Positions 1 through 11,869 of a DNA stretch of 64,000 bases are shown here, one piece after another. Origin of the DNA: Plutella xylostella (lineage: Eukaryota > Arthropoda > Insecta > Lepidoptera > Plutellidae); contig NC_063984.1 of assembly GCF_932276165.1 (NCBI RefSeq), positions 10,113,501-10,177,500 of the forward strand. Direction: 5' to 3'. Below the pieces are notes generated by a model. The model did not search any database. It was not told where the DNA came from and worked only from the letters and a program-made list of their open reading frames with translations. Numbering within the stretch: position 1 is the first letter of the stretch; every line of letters begins with the position of its first letter. The position numbers and the translations under genes were made by a program.

Positions 1-129
1 CCCCGCATACCTCAACCCCCCCTCACTAGATTTGACAGATTCTGATTTTCTTCCAGCTTTAGTAACAGCCTTAAGCTTGTCTTTTTCTTATGTATTATTA
101 CCTATAAATAAATAAATAATAATAATAAG
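1..129 (+). mobile_element. Probable 3' end of a truncated retroposon
   Basis: The stretch ends in an AT-rich tail built from AAATAA and AAT units at about 107-129, which is how many insect LINE and SINE insertions end. Upstream is a non-coding segment that could be a 3' UTR. The left edge of the window cuts it, so length and family are unknown. It could also be an unrelated AT-rich simple repeat. Confidence 0.3.
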
Positions 130-391
130 TGCTGCATCAATGATCACTAATCCCCGTACAACGTCACTGGGCAACAATATCCTGCAACATGTATACCACT
201 GCGGTGTCCGGTCAAGCCATTACTGCGGGCCCCAAGACGGCTATTGTTCGAGGATAGTTTGTAACATTTCAATTTAACTTGCGAAAGCTGTTTAACTCTC
301 TTACCGCCGGTCGAGTGTGAATAAGATGTGAATTATTATACGCTCGTCCGATCGCACTTTGATGGAATTCGGGAATAGGTTTATCGTAAAA

Positions 392-562
392 ATAGTAAGG
401 GATTTGAGATTACTAATACCTACTAAGGTTACCGACATCTGCGGGAACACTTGCACTAGTAGGCGGTCTTACGCGGTCTACCGCGACGTTGGTAACCTTA
501 GTAGGTATTAGTAATCTCAAATCCCTCACTATAGAGAAAGGATATCTCAAATCCCTTACTAT
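392..562. repeat. Foldback (inverted-repeat) element, about 140 bp, plus a third arm copy
   Basis: An arm at 392-434 (ATAGTAAGGGATTTGAGATT at its outer end, AAGGTTACC at its inner end) is repeated in reverse complement at about 490-532 with one or two mismatches. The arms enclose a central part of about 55 bp. A further 19-bp piece of the same outer end, in the orientation of the right arm, follows at 544-562. This is typical of a short non-autonomous DNA transposon or foldback element. No target-site duplication could be fixed because the third arm copy blurs the right boundary. Confidence 0.6.
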
Positions 563-711
563 AATCTATGAGAGAGGAGATAGGTCAATGAATAAATGGC
601 TATATAACTAGGTATGCAAAAAAAACGTCATGGTATGAAAGTCAAATCACGCACACAACTATGATTTCAAAAATATGCGTTTACGAATAATGGATCGGTA
701 GAATTAGATAC

Positions 712-814
712 CTTATTGTTTAGTCTATACTATAGTCACTATAGTATAGACTAAACAATAAGCTCTGGTAGAATTGTATGCACTATAGTATAGTGCATAC
801 AATTCTACCAGAGC
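712..814. repeat. Two abutting perfect palindromes (51 bp and 53 bp)
   Basis: The first palindrome has 25-bp arms at 712-736 and 738-762 around a single C at 737. The second has 26-bp arms at 762-787 and 789-814 around a single G at 788. The two share the G at 762. Both cores contain ACTATAGTATAG. I saw no arm mismatches. Each could extrude as a hairpin with almost no loop. No element family is recognised. Confidence 0.85.
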
Positions 815-2370
815 GGCGGCGCATAACTAGTCCCGTTAATAGCGATTACAAAGTCAAGAAAGGGCGGGCGGGCAAAACCCGGCGGGATAACAAAATAAGT
901 TACCCGAAACCTCTTGAAAAATCGTCGCAAATGCCTCCGCTTAATTCAGCCCACGTCGGTAACGTCCTTTCAATAAAAATATTTACTTGAACAAAAATTA
1001 TGCCTTAGACCCACCGTCTCGGAATTTGTAACGAGGCTGTAATGTAGTGAATTTATGGCAGTGCTTTATGTAGCGTCTGTGTAGGCACTAGAATGTTCAG
1101 GTATGTGGCCTGAAATTCACTATCTAGTAAAAAAACTGATAGACGTTGAAGCTATCCTAGAGGCTCCTTCTTCTAAAGCTTCAGGGAACTTCTACTTAGC
1201 TTTAATTATGATATAATTTTTGTATTGTATACTTCGATCATGAATGTACTGTCTATGAGAATGTTCGGCCTAGCCACGTGTTCTCTACTCACACGCTGAA
1301 ACGACGAGTTGCTCTCGTTTTGTTTTGAAATAGGGCAAACATTTATGTCCCTGAAGGTACTTAATAACAAACGACGATTTTCTTGGTTAGGCTGGTGTAG
1401 TTAAAAAAAAATTGTTTTAAGAAATAATGTCATTCACTATATTTTTAGACCTGTAGGAGTTCTTTAAAAACTCAGCTGAAATACTGCTTTGACCATTCAG
1501 TATTCAACATTCACTTCGCCTAGAATTCCCAAGAAATTCGCGTCCATATTTCGCCAAGATGTTTTGTAATAACCGAATCGTTTTGTCCTTTATTGCTCTT
1601 TGTAAAGATGGTTTTTGTATTTGCAAAGAGGAAAGTCCCTGATTATATTATCGGGGTGTTCGGTTTTATTATGTTTGGGAGTTGTCGTATTATTGAAATC
1701 GGGATTACTTCGAGGACTTGTCCGCAACGGTGGTGTTATAAGTATGGGCATAGAGATAACAAAACATAGTAGAAAAAACATGCAAATGAAAATTCTTGAA
1801 ATAATTGGTTATCTTACGTATTAATTTATGTTTATTTGTGGATAATCTAAGGCTTAACACATGAATACCAATGACGTATGTTATTTCATTCATTGCTGTT
1901 GGGTAAAACTTGCTGCATAAGGCATGGCAATCGTCTTAGTTTCTGAGATCTTGTTTATTAATCTTGAGATGCATTATAGTGTTTGAAAATTACATGGGAT
2001 AATGCTGAATAAAGCAACAATGCATGGGAATTACATAGCATAGGATTCAGTAGCCAAAAACAGATTCAAGATAGTTATCTAGGTTTTCACACATATTTAG
2101 CGGTAAGTTAGGTGAGGTGAAATCTGACGACAATGGCAAACACCAATTAGATAATTAATGTAAATAATCTACAGTGAATACAATCGTGTACGTATTGAAA
2201 GAACGAAACAAAATAAATGATTATTTCTTCCCATTCCGTATTTTCCTAACCCAGCCACTACATTTACTACCACTACAAGCTTAAATCCATCACAATTTTA
2301 ATCACTAAGCCAGTTTTAGGACGTAATTAACAATTTCAGTCGACATTCGGCGTCGAAGCACACGCGCCCG
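815..2370. other. No gene recognised
   Basis: AT-rich DNA with only short, low-complexity reading frames of up to about 70 codons. None has a recognisable motif or flanking splice signals. I see no repeat with clear ends here. Confidence 0.5.
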
Positions 2371-2476
2371 GGGTCACTCTACTTTGCGAAAACCTATATT
2401 TTGGCTGCCGCGCGAACCACGAGTCGTTCTTGTTGTATCAACCGTACCGTTTACATAACAGCTCTCGTTTGTTAGT
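2371..2476 (+). repeat. Family A MITE-like repeat, diverged copy
   Basis: It shares the layout of at least six other segments in the window: GGGTCACTCTAC followed by a GAAAA motif, a middle containing ACCACGAGTC and TTGTTGTAT, and CAGCTCTCGTTTGTT near the end. The right terminal part, normally TATAGAGTAACCCT, is missing. The best-preserved relative is at 29873-30006. Confidence 0.55.
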
Positions 2477-2499
2477 AAATTCCGATGAAAAAGTGAAGT

Positions 2500-2700
2500 G
2501 TTACAAGTTTAAGGTGTCTGTCTGTGTATCTGTATGTGGTAGCATAGCTCCGCCTGAACAGATTTTCGATTTGTTTTTATGGGTCATAGGTTATGTTGCC
2601 GCGAGTGTTCTCAGCCATGTTTTATCAAAATCGGCTTAGCCGTTCAAGAGTTATGAGAGTTTTAGTATTGAATCTCGGGATTTTTAACCTTGGTTAGTTT
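2500..2700 (+). repeat. Dispersed-repeat fragment with TCTG-rich start
   Basis: A TGTCTGTCTGTG run is followed by CGCCTGAACAGATTTTCGAT and then by AAAATCGGCTTAGCCGTTCA. This resembles non-autonomous repeats common in lepidopteran genomes, some of them Helitron-like. That comparison is from memory of the general pattern, and the ends cannot be placed. Confidence 0.35.
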
Positions 2701-3267
2701 AATGTCTAGCTAGAGTAAGCCACCCTGCACACAAGGGCGATGTGTTGTTATTCACGGCGGAATACTGAGCTTAATTGCGTCTATTCATTGTTACATGTGT
2801 CACACTTTTGGCTTTCAACTCCGCGTATGCGACGAAAAATTAGCGCCACATTTTGTTGTTATTGTGATGTACAGCGGAATCATGTCCACCGCGCGACGTG
2901 GCAGCCTGTCGTTACCAGCGACACCTGTGCTGGAAAAAATGGATAATTTCAACTAAATTGTGGTAGGTTATTCGTGGTCTGTGTAATAATCAGAAAAGTA
3001 TAAAAATGGGTTCAAATGGTTGTTCATGTTCTCATGGATCCAAATGATTATGTCACCTCTGATTTGTGTGGATATTGTAATTTCATGAACAATCAATAAA
3101 AAATCTTTAGCTTATTTTTGCATCTATATATTCGTGTGAATAAATGCGACAAGCGATCACCCATACAATGTTTGAAGGTAAAAGTATTCAATCTGGGAAA
3201 TTTCTAGCTCGGGTTTGGATGGCCGTGAGTGAGATGTATCCACATAATTATATTACTGAGAAAAGCA
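2701..3267. other. No gene recognised
   Basis: Unassigned sequence. A locally GC-richer piece near 2720-2945 has a 68-codon frame, but there is no convincing coding or splice signal. Confidence 0.45.
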
Positions 3268-3466
3268 CCAAATTACTTCAAAACGGAAAGGGCTAGCTCA
3301 ATGCCGTCTTCTGCAACAATGAAGTACATTTAACAGAGCATCAGGATATTACCAACTAAAATCGGTAATATTAAGTTCCAATTTTAAATTAAAGCTTTGA
3401 AAAAATTGGGGTCCTTTGTTGTCGGAATTTTGTGAGTGGAACTTTTTCATTGCCCGGCAGTGTATT
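3268..3466 (+). mobile_element. Partial copy of a mariner-like MITE (right part)
   Basis: This matches the right half of the element at 62716-63136. Both contain an ACGGAAA(A)GG segment, TTCTGCAACA followed by TGAAGTACATTTAACA, and ATATTACCAACTAAAA. Both end in GAGTGGAACTTTTTCATTGC plus CCGGCAGTG and then TA. The left terminal repeat was not found upstream, so this copy appears 5'-truncated. Confidence 0.6.
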
Positions 3467-4106
3467 ATTTTATGATCGTGTCTGTAATGTTGTTATTGTT
3501 TCGTGATTTCTTTGGACCAAGTCACAGTGGACATGTAGTTTCTCTTTAAAAGATCAACAAATATTTTTATTCTATTCTATCCTTCTATTATATTATATAC
3601 CAGACACTCCGGTCTAGATTTACTTTTCGGCTGTGGCCGACTCAGCCTTCCTTATTCAGATACCATTGTTGACATAAGCTCAGGTTTGTTCAGTGAAATT
3701 CGTAGCTTCAGCAATTGTGTAACTAAAGTCCGAATCACAAATAATTGGTAATATAAATAATTCTTAATTAGGCTCAGTAAGATCTTGTAAGCACTCTTTA
3801 ATTAGGTCTCAAACTAAATGCTATTTGCTACTAATTTAGGGTTTAGGTTCCGACAGAATATCAATCTCATATTATACTACTGGAATATCCATGACACTTT
3901 CTTCACTATTATGATTACCATCTACCCGAAATCTCATGGAAGTAGACCGCTCGCAAAAAGGAATAGAAGTGCATTGCTGTACGATGATTATTAACTACCA
4001 TTTTTCGGGCAGAATGCCAGACATACAAAAAAGATAGCAAGTTCATTTATTAGAAATAGAAAAAAAGTCCTTGACACAAACTCAACTTGGACCTGAAAAT
4101 CACTGG
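3467..4106. other. No gene recognised
   Basis: AT-rich DNA without a supported reading frame. A short TTTTATTCTATTCTATCC stretch near 3565-3582 resembles the pentameric tails of LINE insertions, but no LINE body is attached. Confidence 0.4.
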
Positions 4107-4246
4107 GGGGTCAGTCTTGCTTCCGAAAAACGAGGTTACCAAGCGGTAACCTGCAGTCACCACGTCTCTAGCCTGTTGTATAAAGCGTATCGATTGCATG
4201 ACAGTTCTAGTTCGTTAGTTTTTTTGTATAGCTAGAGTAACCTTCC
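4107..4246 (+). repeat. Family A MITE-like repeat
   Basis: The left end is GGGTCAGTCTTGCTTCCG plus AAAAACG. The right end is GTTTTTTTGTATAGCTAGAG plus TAACC, its imperfect reverse complement. The middle has the family segments TTGTATAAAGCG and GATTGCATGACAG. A GGTTACC/GGTAACC pair near 4134-4152 adds a local hairpin. Confidence 0.6.
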
Positions 4247-4884
4247 GTAGGCGAGTGTCCGACTGCACTAACGAGGTAGTTCTAATCTCAAAAGCGCGAA
4301 ATCGCAAAACCACAGCCGCACACAAAAGCCAATAATAATTGAATATTATTCCGTAGCTCCCACTGAAGTGCGCAAATCGAAAGTCTTTGAATGGCTGCCA
4401 ACAACTGCCATTGTAAATACCCCGAGTTTAAACTGAACCAGTAATTGGGTCTTTCATAATAAAACTCTTACAAAATCGGGTTTTTCTCGCAAATTGCTGG
4501 AATGTCTAGTATTGTCGTGCTATGCGCGTTAAATTTATGCTTCGTCTGGCGTAGTAGACGGTTTGTTATGATGTTTGAATATTTTTTTCACATTCTGTCA
4601 AATCTATATTTTTTTATTCACATACCCGCGAAATTGAAATTGAGCCATTTTAATTGCCAATTTCTATGAAAATCTTGAAGAATTGCCGTTTCCACAACTA
4701 TCGTACGACTAATATTGTAACTGTGATTATTCTCAGTTCCAGTTATAAATTTTCGTGCCGGTCATCACATTCGGTAGACCTAGTCAGTTTTGAAATAATG
4801 CTAACTTTGCGTGTCTAATGAGGCATATAAATACTGTTGGATAGGTGTATTTATTATGATAATACGCGGTACATTCTGCACAAA

Positions 4885-4948
4885 TGACCACACACACATA
4901 CACAAGCACACATCACACCATCACACACACACACACACACACACACAA
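4885..4948. repeat. CA/TG microsatellite
   Basis: An interrupted run of CA dinucleotides, uninterrupted from about 4922 to 4947. Such runs are polymorphic in length and have no coding content. Confidence 0.9.
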
Positions 4949-7509
4949 ATGCAAAAGCATTAATTTAGTTTCTGACCGCATTTATTACAATAATTATAGA
5001 ATTATATCTAATTTCTTCACTACACCATTGTTTATAAAGATTTGATTGGATGTGAGTATAGAATCGGAACTATTATCAAAATTCTCTCACTTTATCATAG
5101 AATAATAATTCAGATTGTGTATTGTCGATTAATTTATAAAATTGCATATCTGAACCCATTTTTTTTAAATATATATTTTTGTTTTAGTCTAATTTTATTT
5201 TATTTTTTATCTGGCGCGGCAAAGCTACTAAATATTGCTACATTGTCAAAACTAACTTCAAATGGCAGCAACAGGACAATATTATAATATGCAACGCAAA
5301 ATATACAGCCGTTACAATTTTCATGATTTATTTAATGATCTTACTGATTTATTGTTAACTATCCGGAATTACGGTTTACGAGAGTTTTGTTTCTGAATAA
5401 CTATTATTTGTCATAACTTGTTGAAATTCTTATTATTTCCGATGTCTAGATACGTTATTTTAGACACTGTGAGGGAAGGTTGGGAGTTAGTACGGTCGCC
5501 AGGCAGATATCTAACCCTGGGAAAATGATTCTGATAAGTGCTCAGCTGTAAATCTTGAAAATTTCATTCAAATACAAAATTGTATGAGGTAAAAATGAGG
5601 TTAAAAAATGCAAAATTGTATTGACCATGAACGTTTCTCTGCTACGTAAGTTTACAGGAAAACTTTGTAAACTAGTGGTCATTGACCTCTCAAATCTCTC
5701 TCATTTCATCATCAAGAAATTAAAAATAACATAACACAAAGGTAGAGTAACCCTCATAAATATTATACAGTTACGATAGTAAATCATATTTAACTCATAA
5801 AAATACATAGTTAGTGCATTCTGTACTTGTGTCAGGCCAACAAACATGTACTTTATCAAAGAGCGATGTATCACACATTCTGTATATTTGTGAAGGTCTC
5901 GTGAATACGTTTATTTTGTCTATGCCACGTGCTGCTCACGCCCGGTCACGCGACGGAAGAATGAAAATTAAAATTGAAAACCAGCCAGCAGCGCTGGATG
6001 AAAAATTACAGGGTACCGGAAAGGTCACTCTAGATTGGCAAAAAACTAAAAAAATAAGCACTGTCATGCAATCGAATCGGTATGTTTTGTGCCACTAGGT
6101 ACATAGAGTCTGTATTATTTTTATATGTAGGTTTAATTGGTAAAAGATAATAATATACCTTATTCAAAAATTTCATTAGTCAATTACAATATGTTTCGAT
6201 TGTTTTTTCGCAATGTTAGTTAGTGCACAAATTAAAAGAGCTTCACATTTATAAGTTTCTTTTTGTATTTGTATTTATAATTGGGTACAATAATTCTCCT
6301 ACCATCGGAAGAATTTGGTTTTTGGCTGTAAGCCTGCCTTTGTGTGCAAATAATTTAAGTCTGATTGTAAACGAATATATTTATAAATGAATACAAATTA
6401 TAAATAATAGTAGTTATCAGCGCTTCGAAACTTCGCTTTCCGTAAGGTAGAATGATCCGTTCCCGAAGGCGCAAACGAAACCCGACCGTTCCCGAAGTTT
6501 GACACACGTCACCGTGACGCAAGCGGCACACGAGATAGCAGACAGTAAAAGTTTTGAAAACAGATTTGGCCTTGAGATCTTCTAACTTTTCTTTTTTCGT
6601 AGTTAGACATTAACTGTGCTACTACAAAAAACTTTAAACACTGTTTAAGTAGTGTTTAAAACGAATTTAAACAGATTTAGTAGGCGTTTGACAGCGATAA
6701 ACATCTGTCTAGGTTTTTGTGGTAAGGCTCTAACTACCAAACCTAACCTAACCTAACGTGAGGATAACACGTGTCATAGTCAAAAAAAGAATGGCAAGGT
6801 GCGGAGGTAATGTCTTTACTCTGCATTTACTTCCTTATGAGTGAATCATCTCGGGAAATGACTTTATGACAGGATATAGGTACCTACTCTCCGCCAACAG
6901 CTGTTGTCACTACCACGTGGTTCGCGTGAACGTCCCATAAATTCTAGTTGAAGACAAAGTACAGTGGCAAAAACGGTAACCGTAATACTTTGGTCTACAA
7001 TACAAAAATGCTCTTGAAACAAACAGAGGGAGGCGACTTTGTTCATAATTAATAATAATAAGGTATGATATTTCACGGATCTTCAAATTACGCTTTGCTT
7101 GTAATGGACAAATATTTATGAATCAGTAAACTATATTTTGTTATTATGATTGTATTCTCATAATATGCATTGATTAGTCTCTGTGTCTTAAGTTTATTGT
7201 TGGCATCGGTCCAAACCATCGACAAAACTTGGATTCCCGCCAAGGAATCAGCTGTTGGAGTGAAAAAAAAACTAAATCATGGATTACGATATACTTTTTT
7301 TGTTTAACTGATTTGGGCCCGGTAGACGGGGAATTGTTTCGAAACAATTTTTATTGTTATTTTTTTAGCACGTTAATTTGTCAGGAAAGAATTGCTTTTA
7401 AAACATAACAATATACAACCGCTTGTTATAGATTTTTTTAATATAGTTTTGTAGTGAAATAATTCCTAAATTAATAAGAATGACCTCTTAGCCTTTATAT
7501 TTCATGGTA
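4949..7509. other. No gene recognised; short TTAGG-like run
   Basis: Mostly AT-rich DNA with short random frames. At 6742-6756 there are three CCTAA units, the complement of the insect telomere repeat. That is too short to claim a telomeric origin. A GC-richer island at 6420-6545 repeats CGTTCCCGAAG twice, and I could not assign it. Confidence 0.45.
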
Positions 7510-8106
7510 TGTTACTATAAAAGCTCGAAATACGGTAAATCCTAAGATTTACGAGTAAGTCTTAGGATTTACCAACATGAGTTGGTAAATGTACGGATTT
7601 ATGAAAATGGGTCATTGTTTCGAGCTTTTACCAATAGAATTTAGTAAATGCTAGGTTTTACCACTGACAGCTAGTAAAAGTCGGAAGCTGTAGGTAAAAA
7701 GTAGGGTTAGTGTAATGATTAAGTTAGTTAAGTTAGTGTAATAAACTGTATAAATAAACTTGGATTAGTGTTAAGTGATTGCAGTAAACTGTAAATAATG
7801 ATGGCCAGAAGGAGTAATGCTGCAATTTCTGTAAAAGGACTCTTTCTTATAAATGAACCACTACAAACTTGAAAACGCATTTAATATTAATGCAAATTTC
7901 CGTATACAGCGATTAACTAAACAAAAAACCCAATATAACATTCATAACCTTATAACCACTGAGTTTAACTATTTGAAGTCATTAAAAATAACAAACAACC
8001 AAAATCTTACCAAAATCTTTCGGGCTTTTACCATTAAGAGTTGGTAAATCTTAGGTTTTACCCGTAAATCTTAGGATTTACCGTTGTTCGAGCTTTTAAA
8101 GTAACA
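7510..8106. mobile_element. Foldback DNA element with GGTAAATC-type internal repeats
   Basis: The left end (TGTTACTATAAAAGCTCGAA, continuing ACGGTAAATCCTAAGATTTAC) recurs in reverse complement at the right end (AGCTTTTAAAGTAACA), giving arms of about 43 bp or more with few mismatches. The motif GGTAAATC followed by CTAAGATTTACC, or variants, recurs several times in both orientations near each end. The interior has no convincing gene. The flanks are AT-rich, so the target duplication is ambiguous. Confidence 0.65.
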
Positions 8107-9236
8107 TTATATAAATACATTTTCTGGGCCTAATAAATCAAAGCGTAATCAGTGTAAGAATCGTTAAAGAAAATCAATTGTTTTGCTCACTAAGGTAGGT
8201 AGCAAGTAATATAGGAAGAAAGTAATAATAACTAAAAAGTAATATACAAGAAAATCCTTAGTAGGTTAGGAAACATTTAATGTAACATGTGTTTTTACCT
8301 GTAAAAACTGAATCTAGAACATAATTTTATCAACATAATAGCATTTAAATCTCGTAAAGAGGCGCTTCACCAAAAATGTACAATCGGCATAAAATTAACG
8401 CAATCAGCGTTAATTAAATGTAGTGAATCAATTATTAATTGTCGAGTATTACATAAAATATATTTCCGTAACAAATTTATTGGTGAATTTGCTTTGCCAT
8501 GGTCAAACAGAATTCGGTTAATTTGATTCCAAATTAGCCTTTTACACGAATTAACATCAATTCTAGCATCATTATACTTAGGAATACTGGCAGTATTCTC
8601 TTATTATAAGGACAAAATAAAATAAAGGTTACGAATATTTTATTAATGTAATATACCTATTTCAGAATATATTTTAAATAAAAATATAACGCCTATCCAC
8701 CTGTAGTAGGCATGTGTCACCGACACTCTAAGAACAAAAATGTGGACACAATAGAGGCACAATTCGGCCGGTACAGGCCCCTATTGCGAACTTGTTTTGA
8801 CAACAATTTTCAGATCCAAAATGTATTCAATTTGACACTAATCACTTCGTATTGACTTCGCGATAAACCCACAATTGAAATCCTCGAAACTTTCAGGATA
8901 AGCTACTAAGTTTATAATCCAGTGAATGCCACAGTATTTATTCACAGTAAAGACAGATTGAATGATGGCTGGCTAAACACACAGCTGCCTCCATAACTCT
9001 GCGTGCACAAGGGTGATTATGGCGCGACATGGGAGAAGACAATAAGAGCGGCTTGTAATTAATAGCGTAATATTTGTCAAGCGATTATGGGCTGTTGGAC
9101 GTTTGCGTAGTAAGTTAGTGTTGGTTTCAGAACTAAAGTGTTTTAAATAATGCGGATGGAGCATAAAAGTTGCTGATAGCAAAAAATAAATCATTTAACG
9201 GACTTAGTAAAGTAACACAAATAACAACAATGATAC
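8107..9236. other. No gene recognised
   Basis: AT-rich sequence up to the LTR element. No frame has a domain or splice context, and no terminal repeats were seen. Confidence 0.45.
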
Positions 9237-9240
9237 CCAT

Positions 9241-9466
9241 TGTTAGAAGGAATTATTCACAACAGCTTTGTGGCCGCACTCTTATCTCGAGGAATAACAC
9301 AGAATAGAAGAAAGTTGTCTATGACATGTCTTGTCTATGGACTGAGCGTTTTCTGACGTTTCCGGCACTTGATTCGCGAGCATGAGTTACGCATGGTTCA
9401 TTAAAAACTAATCCTATTGAATATCATAAATAAAAGTAATGTGAGTTAATATTTCTATCTTTATTA
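9241..9466 (+). repeat. 5' long terminal repeat
   Basis: I found no difference from the 3' copy, which implies recent insertion because LTRs are identical when they integrate. An AATAAA lies at 9428-9433 and could be the polyadenylation signal. The 3' end is TTA instead of the usual CA, an exception supported by the 4-bp target duplication falling exactly at this boundary. Confidence 0.9.
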
Positions 9467-10171
9467 GATTCAGAAGTGAGATTGGGCCTTCCGCCACTTA
9501 AATTTTCAAGTTTAAAAGTAAAGTTCATCATTTTCCATATTTCTGTTAAAACCGCAAAAATAATTTATTGTTTTGGTAAAATAAAGACTAATTTCAGTAA
9601 TAAAACGCTTACATTGTGCATTTTGGTGTGTAATACGAATTTAAAAACCAATCCTGTGTGCGGGAATAGACGCTTTGTTGTTTTATAAAAATAGAATATC
9701 TTACGATCACGACGAACTAACCTCTAAAGTTACTAACCTATTTTGTGTTGTGCATTGTGAATTGTGCTTTTAACCTGCTGGTGGTGAAACAGTAAGACTG
9801 TTGGATTGTTGCTATTATTGCATTGGGTTGCCCATGCAAGTTTGGTGAGCTGTAAATAACCTATTTAACTATTCTACTGTGAATGCCTACTGTCTCCTGA
9901 AAGGCTGGCTATTTTATTATCATTGATAATTATTTCGTGTGCTTATTTTAAATACTGATTGACCGTGTTCTTATTTTGTGTGTGCCTAATTGCAAATACT
10001 GTGCATTAGCTATTTTTAAATAACTACTGGGTGTGTGCATATTAATTATAATTGCTATACTTGATAAACTTAATAAGTGCTTATAACTGGTACACTTGAA
10101 GTAAAGTTTTATGTTATTGTGCTTAGCATAAGTTTAATTAACATTACTGAGTGAGAATATCTAAAATAATA

Positions 10172-11233
10172 ATGGGACGGCATAAAAATAAGAAAAGATC
10201 TCATAGTAGTAGTTCAAGTGCATCCTCTTCAAGCAATAATAATAAGAAGAGATATAAATCTAAGTTAAGGGAGAAAGACAGGCGTATTGATGCATTGGAA
10301 GATGTAATCAAGGTGCTAAGGAATAGTGACCATATTAGAAATGATAATAATGACCGTGACACTGAGTCTATATCATTTGTGCCACCTGTACCTGGACCTA
10401 GTAGTGGTGGTATTGCTAGTAATGGTGGTATTGCTAGTAGTGGTGGTAATGCTAATCTACCAATAGTGAGATATGTTGGACGGAACGATTTCATCCCTGA
10501 ATTTGATCCTCAAACCACAAATGTCCCTGTCGAACACTGGATCAGGAATTTAGAAAGCACTGCTAGGATGCATGGCTGGGATGAGCGTACCCTTATTTGC
10601 AACTGCACTTGTAAACTACGTGGATATGCAAAGGGATGGTATGAACGGCAGGCATCATTTGAAATGAGCTGGGATGAGTGGAAAGATAAAATTATAAAAG
10701 CTTTTCCATTTACTAAGAATAAATTATCTCAGATCCGGGAGCTAGTAAATAGGATGCGTCTACCTTATGAAGATCCCATAGAATTCTATTACATTAAATT
10801 GGGAATTGGCATGTCATGCCAGATGAGTGATGAAGTTATTACTGAAGCAATCATAGGAACACTTGGAAATCAGCTGCTAGAAGTAGGTGCAAAGTCTGCT
10901 GGCTGTCAAAACACAACTACATTACTGAAGTACTTAGCCAGCATGAATACATCGAACTTTGGCGACATTAAGTATTCTGTGAGTAATAGTGAAGGAAAGA
11001 CAAATACACCTTTGATATGTTTTAAATGTGAGAAAGTCGGACACAAGGCTGCCAGGTGTCGGCAGAATATAGAGAATACAAAAGAAAATATAAATAAAGG
11101 AAACAATAAATGTGGCTTTTGTGGTAGATTGGGCCATGCAGAGATTAATTGTTTTAAGAAGAAGAAGCGCTGTTCATTCTGTAACATGAATGGTCACACT
11201 TTAGAAGAATGTAGAAAATCAAAGTCAACATAA
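10172..11233 (+). CDS. gag: Gag-like polyprotein with three CCHC zinc knuckles
   Basis: Gag proteins form the particle that packages element RNA. I start at the ATG at 10172, giving 353 residues; the open frame extends a few codons further upstream but without an ATG. The N-terminus is Ser/Asn/Lys-rich and basic, followed by a short charged, probably coiled segment (RRIDALEDVIKVL). A Gly/Ser-rich linker then leads into a retrotransposon gag-type core with VPVEHWIRNLE, LRGYAKGWY and SWDEWKDKIIKAF, typical of Ty3/Gypsy Gag. Near the C-terminus are three CX2CX4HX4C knuckles: CFKCEKVGHKAARC, CGFCGRLGHAEINC and CSFCNMNGHTLEEC. The frame is intact. No protease or pol follows, so the product would act with enzymes supplied by another element. 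Confidence 0.85.
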   Translation: MGRHKNKKRSHSSSSSASSSSNNNKKRYKSKLREKDRRIDALEDVIKVLRNSDHIRNDNNDRDTESISFVPPVPGPSSGGIASNGGIASSGGNANLPIVRYVGRNDFIPEFDPQTTNVPVEHWIRNLESTARMHGWDERTLICNCTCKLRGYAKGWYERQASFEMSWDEWKDKIIKAFPFTKNKLSQIRELVNRMRLPYEDPIEFYYIKLGIGMSCQMSDEVITEAIIGTLGNQLLEVGAKSAGCQNTTTLLKYLASMNTSNFGDIKYSVSNSEGKTNTPLICFKCEKVGHKAARCRQNIENTKENINKGNNKCGFCGRLGHAEINCFKKKKRCSFCNMNGHTLEECRKSKST

Positions 11234-11869
11234 AATTTAATACCTAATATAATATTAATTTAGTTATACCACCAGATATTATACATTACTACATTCACAA
11301 AATAAACAATACAATATATATATTAACTGTCAGTTCTGGATATACATAACTGTGCCTGCCCATTTGTCACAGCTATTTCAATGGTGGTTGGGATTTAATT
11401 GATGACTGACTTTTTGAAGTATACCAGGCAGTGGCCCAGTACCTTGATGTGTTGGTTGGTGACCATTTTGAGGTCACAGTACAACATAATAATATATTGG
11501 TGGGTAAAATAGTTGAGTTTCTCCACAATAGAAATGGCACTTAAATTGGCAAAGTTATAGTGAGGCTATTGGATAAGTGTAGTATACCAAGAAGTTAGAA
11601 AATTGGTTAATCTGTCACATTGAATTTGATTGGGAATTAAACTAAGAAAAGACAGTCATAAAGTACAAGCAATATTGTATGTTATTTTATGAAGCAGAAG
11701 TTTTAATTAATACTAATGTTTATATTAAATATTGTTACCAAATTGGTAAAGTCTCCAACGTCCAGTAATTCAAGTCAAGTAATAATAATAATGGAAATAA
11801 AATAGCTTAAATTAAGTTATGATTGATATGATAAATACACAACAGAACTGCTGAGGTAACTTATTGAAC
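11234..11869 (+). other. Non-coding internal part of the LTR element
   Basis: Between the gag stop and the tandem array I see no long reading frame and no RT, RNase H or integrase motif. It may be decayed pol or a genuine non-coding spacer. Confidence 0.55.

Noticed and set aside
5814..6098. 94-codon frame as a gene
   Set aside because: No motif or splice context; composition like the surroundings apart from a short GC-rich patch.
6742..6756. Interstitial telomeric repeat (CCTAA)n
   Set aside because: Only three units, within chance for AT-rich DNA; no adjoining telomere-specific LINE.
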